Assembly: GCF_001424755.1 (NCBI RefSeq) | Contig: NZ_LMRF01000001.1 | Coordinates: 1,210,140-1,274,139 of the forward strand | DNA: 64,000 nucleotides | Reading direction: 5' to 3' | Source of the DNA: Marmoricola sp. Leaf446 | GTDB lineage: Bacteria; Actinomycetota; Actinomycetes; Propionibacteriales; Nocardioidaceae | Part shown: piece after piece, positions 60,211-64,000 of the stretch | Layout: every line of letters starts with the position of its first letter | Position numbering within the stretch: the first letter of the stretch is position 1 | Program-made: the position numbers and the translations under genes | The notes under the pieces: model-generated | What the model was told of the DNA's origin: nothing | Databases searched by the model: none | The model's input: only the letters and a program-made list of their open reading frames with translations

Positions 60211-61731
60211 CTACCGCGCGGGCGCCCCGACCCTGACCTGGACACGGGTGCCGGGGCGCTGCGGGGTCGGGGCCTCGATGCCCAGCTCGGCCCCGATCGC
60301 CACCGAGCGCTCGCGCATGATCTTCAGGCCCTGGGAGTCCGCGCGCGGTCGGTGGCCGCGGGTGCCGTCGTCGCGAACCTCGACCTCGGCGAACGGCGCC
60401 CGGACGGTGCACCGCAGCCACAGGTTGGCGGCGCCGGAGTGCTTGCGGGCGTTGTTCATCGCCTCCTGGGCGATCCGCATCAGCTCGAACTCCTGGTCGC
60501 GGGGGAGCCGAGGCCCCTCCTCGTCGAGGGTGACGTGCACGGTCATCGTCGAGGTCGTCCCGACCTGGTTGGCGTACGCCGAGAGGCTCTCGCCCAACCC
60601 GGAGCTGGCCGCCAGCTCGTGACGCAGGTCGAAGATCGAGTGGCGCAGCTCGGCCACCACCCGCGTCACCTCCTCGCGCAGCTCCACGATGCGGTCCAGC
60701 TGGTCGGGGTCGCGTGTCCCGGAGGCGAGGTTGTCGACGAGGTAGCCCAGCCCGGCGACGTCCTGGGCCACCCCGTCGTGGACCTCACGGGCGATGCGTT
60801 GCCGCTCCTGCGCGGTCGCGCTGTCACGCACCCGCCCGAAGAGCAGGGCGGCCTGGAGCTGGACGGCGAGCCGGGACAGGCGCGTGCGGAGGGCCAGGGC
60901 GTCCGCCGACTCCACGGGCCGCAGCGCCTCCACGACCAGCACCGCGATGGTCTCGTCGTTGGCGACGAGCGGCAGCGCCAGCCGTCGCTCGCGCAGCATC
61001 ATCGCCTCGTACTCCCAGCACCGGGCCGAGAGCTCCTCGGCCCACATCATCGCGCCGGGCTCGGTGCCGGCGGTGTAGCGCAGCGGGACCATGGCCCCGG
61101 TGGCGGAACGGGTGAACACGCCGGCGGCGCGGAGCGGAACGGTCTCGTCGGCCTCCTCCATCACCTGCTCGGCGATGCCCACCGCGTCCAGGCCGCCGCT
61201 CAGCCTGCCGGCCAGCGCCTCGAGCCGACGGATCAGGCCCACGGCGCTGCGGTAGGACGAGTCGGTGTCGGTCGTCGCCTGGGCCGTGCGCAGGGTGCTG
61301 CCCAGCAGGCCGAGGCCGATGCCGGTCACGAGCCACATCAGCGCGTTGGTCGCGAACTCGGTGTTCCAGTCGCGGACCACACCCAGCCGGGCGAGCACCA
61401 TGACGGCCAGCTCGAGGACCACCACGCGGGTGAGCCCCAGCCGGCCGCTGTCGAGCGCGGCGACGAGGGCGGGGACCACCAGGTAGGGCGTGACGGTGGC
61501 GTGGTCGGGGAAGACCAGTGCGGCCGTGACGGCGACGACAGCCGCCTCCAGCAGCGCGACGACCGTCTGCGACCAGCTCGTGCGGGTCCCGGCGAGGAGC
61601 GCCAGCACCGCGGTGGCCACGACCACGGCGACGCCGATCAGGTCCTCGGCACCAGCCAGGACCGTCAGCGGGATGAGCGCTGCCAGGGTGAAGACGCGAG
61701 CGGCCAGCGCCACGCGGCCGATGTCGGTCAC
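60211..61731 (-). CDS. NarL-type sensor histidine kinase (HisKA_3) with membrane and GAF-like domains
   Basis: A 506-residue kinase. About five or six N-terminal transmembrane helices fill residues 10-150, followed by a GAF-like segment (about residues 165-300). The dimerisation/phosphoacceptor motif is RQRIAREVHDGVAQDVAGLG. The HATPase has an N box in RIAQEAMNNARKHSGA, a G1-like DDGTRGH and the family's GLKIMRERSVAIGAEL. It begins three bases after the tadC stop (tadC ends at 61735 on the minus strand), so it belongs to the pilus transcript. The signal is unknown. Confidence 0.94.
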   Translation of the reverse strand: MTDIGRVALAARVFTLAALIPLTVLAGAEDLIGVAVVVATAVLALLAGTRTSWSQTVVALLEAAVVAVTAALVFPDHATVTPYLVVPALVAALDSGRLGLTRVVVLELAVMVLARLGVVRDWNTEFATNALMWLVTGIGLGLLGSTLRTAQATTDTDSSYRSAVGLIRRLEALAGRLSGGLDAVGIAEQVMEEADETVPLRAAGVFTRSATGAMVPLRYTAGTEPGAMMWAEELSARCWEYEAMMLRERRLALPLVANDETIAVLVVEALRPVESADALALRTRLSRLAVQLQAALLFGRVRDSATAQERQRIAREVHDGVAQDVAGLGYLVDNLASGTRDPDQLDRIVELREEVTRVVAELRHSIFDLRHELAASSGLGESLSAYANQVGTTSTMTVHVTLDEEGPRLPRDQEFELMRIAQEAMNNARKHSGAANLWLRCTVRAPFAEVEVRDDGTRGHRPRADSQGLKIMRERSVAIGAELGIEAPTPQRPGTRVQVRVGAPAR

Positions 61732-61734
61732 GGG

Positions 61735-62673
61735 TCAGAGTCTGCCCGAGAACGTCCCCAGCATGGAGATGCCGGCCGGCCCGAGGACCGCGATGAACAG
61801 GCACGGCAGGATGCAGAAGATCAGCGGGACCAGGATCTTCACGGGCACCTTCTGTGCCGCGGCCTCGGCCCACTGCCGGCGCTTGACCCGCATCTCCGAG
61901 GACTGGACCCGCAGCACCTGGCCGACCGGGATGCCGAACGCATCGGCCTGCACCATGGCGCCGACGAAGGTGCGTACGTCGGGCAGGTCGGTGCGCTCGC
62001 CGACCGAGCGCAGCGCCTCGGCGCGCCCGCGCCCGATCTGCATCTCCTGCAGCATCCGGGCGAACTCGTCGGACAGCGGGCCCTCGGTGTTCTTGGCCAC
62101 CTGGGCCACGGCCGCGTCGAAGCCGAGCCCGGACTCCACGGAGATGGTCAACAGGTCGATGGCGTCGGCCAGCGCCTTCTGCATCTGCTCGTTGCGGTCG
62201 TGGGCGCGCTGGTAGAGGTAGAGGTCGGGGGTGCTGTAGCCGATCAGCGCGAACACGACCACCAGGCCCAGGGTCACCGGGAACGACGTGCCCATCAGCA
62301 CCAGCAGCAGCAGGGAGAGTGCGAGGGCGACGACGAATCCGACCACCTTGCCGGCGATCACCCGGTCGACGGTCCACCCGGCCGGGTTGCCCGCCTTCTC
62401 CAGCTTCTCGCGCACCCGCAGGTGGGCGTCGGCGGGGCTCATCCGGCGCCCGATCCCCTGGGTGCGGGCCAGCAGCGGGACGAGCACGCGCTCGGCGAAC
62501 GAGGCGTCGCCCTCGGCGCGCATGTCGTCGGGCACCGAGGTCATCGCCTCGAGCACCTCGAGCGAGCGACCGACGCCGGTGGCCTCCTTCGTCAGTCCGC
62601 CGACGGCGCCGAGGACGAGGAACAGGCTGAGGAAGATCAGGCCGATGCCCGCGGCCAGCACGAGCGTCGTCAT
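61735..62673 (-). CDS. tadC: TadC-like type II secretion F-domain protein
   Basis: A 312-residue inner-membrane platform protein of the Tad pilus. It has an N-terminal helix, two helices around residues 110-145, the T2SSF cytosolic domain (LADAIDLLTISVESGLGFDA, FARMLQEMQIGRGRAEALRS, DLPDVRTFVGAMVQADAFG) and two C-terminal helices (ILVPLIFCILPCLFIAVLGP). The start overlaps the tadB stop by four bases. The long linker before the F domain is typical of actinobacterial TadC. Confidence 0.93.
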   Translation of the reverse strand: MTTLVLAAGIGLIFLSLFLVLGAVGGLTKEATGVGRSLEVLEAMTSVPDDMRAEGDASFAERVLVPLLARTQGIGRRMSPADAHLRVREKLEKAGNPAGWTVDRVIAGKVVGFVVALALSLLLLVLMGTSFPVTLGLVVVFALIGYSTPDLYLYQRAHDRNEQMQKALADAIDLLTISVESGLGFDAAVAQVAKNTEGPLSDEFARMLQEMQIGRGRAEALRSVGERTDLPDVRTFVGAMVQADAFGIPVGQVLRVQSSEMRVKRRQWAEAAAQKVPVKILVPLIFCILPCLFIAVLGPAGISMLGTFSGRL

Positions 62674-64000
62674 ATGTCCACCTTCGCGACCTTCATCATC
62701 CAGGTGAAGCCCACGACGAGGAGCACTGCCATCAGCCCGATCAGGACGTAGCCGATGGGAGTCGTGTAGAGCACGCTCACGTAGTCGGGGTTGCTCAGGG
62801 AGAGGTAGAGCAGGAACATGGGCGGCAGCGCACCGAGGATCCAGGCCGAGAGCCGGCCCTCGGCGCTCAGGGCGAGGACGTGACGGCGGAGGTACTCCCT
62901 CTCACGCAGCGTGGCCGCGACCTGGAGCAGCAGCTCGGCCAGGTTGCCGCCCACCTGGCGCTGGATGCGGATGGCCATCACGACCCACTCGAAGTCCTTG
63001 CTCTCCATGCGCTCGGCGACACCGCCCAGCGACTCCTCCAGGGGCACGCCGAGCCGGCTCTCGACGATGACGCGTCGGAACTCGCCGGCGATGGGGTCGG
63101 CCCCCTCCTTGACGATGGTGTCGACCGACTGGGCCAGCGACAGACCCGCCGACAGGCTGCCCGACATCAGCTGGAGGGTGTCGGCGAGGCCGGACGAGAA
63201 GGCCTTGAGCCGTCGCGACTTCTTCAGCCCCAGGAACAGCCATCCGCCGACCGCCCCGAGTGCGAGGAAGACCAGCGCGACGAGGATGTTGCCGCGGCTG
63301 AGCAGCATCCCGAGCACGGCGGCCAGGACGGTCGTCCCGGCGTGGACGAGCAGCCACTCGGCGGGCTTCAGGGACATGCCGGCGGCGTCGAGGCGGGCCG
63401 CGATCCTGGCCTCGAGGCCCTCGTTGCCGGCCAGTGCCTTCTCGGCCACGCTGCGGGCCTGGGCACCGAGGCCCTGGTCGCCGGGCGCGGCCTGGTCGAC
63501 CCGGGGTGCGCCGTACACGCCGTAGGCCTCGAGCTGCTTGCGCAGCTTCTCGTCCTTGGACGCGCCCGGGCGCACCAGGAACAACGCCGCCACGATGCCG
63601 AGCAGCCCGAGCCCGATGGCCCCGACACCGACGCCGACGGCGGAGGGGGGAAGGTCGATGCGCGGCCCGGCGGCCGCGACCGGGCCGGCGGCCGCGGGGG
63701 CCTCGACCGGCTCCGCCCGCGCCTCGGCCGACCCGACCGTCAGGTAGGCGCTGGCGATCACGGGCCGCCCGTCGACGGGCACGGTCACCGTCACGTCGGC
63801 CTGTTGCTCGGTGCCCTCGGGGAGGGTGACGTCGACGGCGAGCTGGCGTCGCAGTGCGTCGGCCTCGCCCGCGAAGGTGGCGCTCAACGAGGCCGGGTCG
63901 GCGTCCATGACCCGGCCCCCGCCGGCCTGGGCGATGAGCTGCAGCGGCTGGCTGGCCGCGTCGGCCTGCTGGAGCGAGACGACGTCGACGGACACGTCCT
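62670..64000 (-). CDS. tadB: TadB-like protein with N-terminal VWA-like region, 5' end cut by window edge
   Basis: At least 443 residues are visible, and the frame is open to the right edge with no start. The visible N-terminal part (VDVVSLQQADAASQPLQLIA, GGGRVMDADPASLSATF) looks like the end of a von Willebrand A domain. A beta-rich piece and a transmembrane helix (VGVGAIGLGLLGIVAALFLV) follow. The TadB F domain has LADTLQLMSGSLSAGLSLAQ, EFRRVIVESRLGVPLEESLG and IQRQVGGNLAELLLQVAATL. Two C-terminal helices finish it. It couples to tadC by a four-base overlap and is the other platform protein of the Tad pilus. Confidence 0.9.
   Translation of the reverse strand, partial: DVSVDVVSLQQADAASQPLQLIAQAGGGRVMDADPASLSATFAGEADALRRQLAVDVTLPEGTEQQADVTVTVPVDGRPVIASAYLTVGSAEARAEPVEAPAAAGPVAAAGPRIDLPPSAVGVGVGAIGLGLLGIVAALFLVRPGASKDEKLRKQLEAYGVYGAPRVDQAAPGDQGLGAQARSVAEKALAGNEGLEARIAARLDAAGMSLKPAEWLLVHAGTTVLAAVLGMLLSRGNILVALVFLALGAVGGWLFLGLKKSRRLKAFSSGLADTLQLMSGSLSAGLSLAQSVDTIVKEGADPIAGEFRRVIVESRLGVPLEESLGGVAERMESKDFEWVVMAIRIQRQVGGNLAELLLQVAATLREREYLRRHVLALSAEGRLSAWILGALPPMFLLYLSLSNPDYVSVLYTTPIGYVLIGLMAVLLVVGFTWMMKVAKVDI

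Noticed and set aside
59521-62751. Very long open frame on the plus strand opposite the two-component and tadC genes, and similar long antisense frames elsewhere (for example 53-1969)
   Set aside because: Compositional artefacts of high GC content: they consist of Gly/Ala/Arg/His/Val-rich sequence with no domain, and the opposite strand carries well-recognised genes.

Overview
The window is very GC-rich DNA from an actinomycete. Gene content and order point to a Nocardioides-like member of the Propionibacteriales: ctaC-ctaD-ctaF facing qcrB-qcrA-qcrC-ctaE, DUF4191 beside lipA, lipB/sucB/lpd/pepA/glnA as neighbours, PspA with PspAA, HtpX and PspAB, DnaE2/ImuB/ImuA', and a Tad/Flp pilus locus. 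The genus is an inference from synteny and protein style; no rRNA is present. Both window ends cut a gene (dnaE2 on the left, a tadB-like gene on the right). No tRNA, rRNA, insertion sequence or CRISPR array was found.

Layout. 1-5.5 kb: SOS mutasome operon imuA'-imuB-dnaE2, read leftward from a promoter with a perfect LexA box. 5.6-9.5 kb: a secreted protein of unknown function, a DUF4287 protein, an alpha/beta hydrolase, a lytic-transglycosylase-like lipoprotein and a small membrane protein. 9.7-18.3 kb: glnA with a four-half-site GlnR box, an RDD protein, DUF4191, lipA, a two-gene ABC transporter, lipB and a TIGR01777-type epimerase. 18.4-27.7 kb: 2-oxoacid dehydrogenase and one-carbon genes: two different dihydrolipoyl dehydrogenases, the E2 gene sucB, pepA and gcvT. 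Between the first lpd and sucB lies an AbiEi/DUF559 nuclease-like gene framed by two 80-base inverted hairpin repeats. 28-31.4 kb: DUF3043 and the PspA-PspAA-HtpX-PspAB envelope-stress cluster. 31.4-37 kb: two tandem cytosolic GAF histidine kinases, glycerate kinase, erpA and a PfkB kinase. 37.2-49 kb: the aa3 oxidase and bcc complex genes, an L,D-transpeptidase, a CtaG-like protein, a degenerate receiver protein and trpD. 49-52.5 kb: a translationally coupled glycosyltransferase operon. 52.6-58.9 kb: a stand-alone Lrp ligand domain, an exonuclease/GIY-YIG protein, an NlpC/P60 hydrolase behind a c-di-AMP riboswitch, and two metallopeptidases. 59-64 kb: Flp pilin, a NarL-type two-component pair and tadC/tadB genes.

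Functional links. LipB and LipA make the lipoyl cofactor used by the E2 protein and reoxidised by the Lpd proteins; GcvT serves the lipoate-dependent glycine cleavage system. The qcr and cta genes encode the respiratory supercomplex, with ErpA as a likely Fe-S supplier. Several genes remodel the wall (L,D-transpeptidase, NlpC/P60, transglycosylase-like lipoprotein).

Two patterns run through the window. Many genes have a -10-like hexamer (TAnnnT) placed 6 or 7 bases before the start codon, which suggests leaderless transcripts and was used to choose starts. A 16-base palindrome, TAGTCCG-NN-CGGACTA, occurs upstream of both the glycosyltransferase operon and the Flp pilin gene. The best candidates for something undescribed are the hairpin-framed nuclease-like gene and this shared palindrome.
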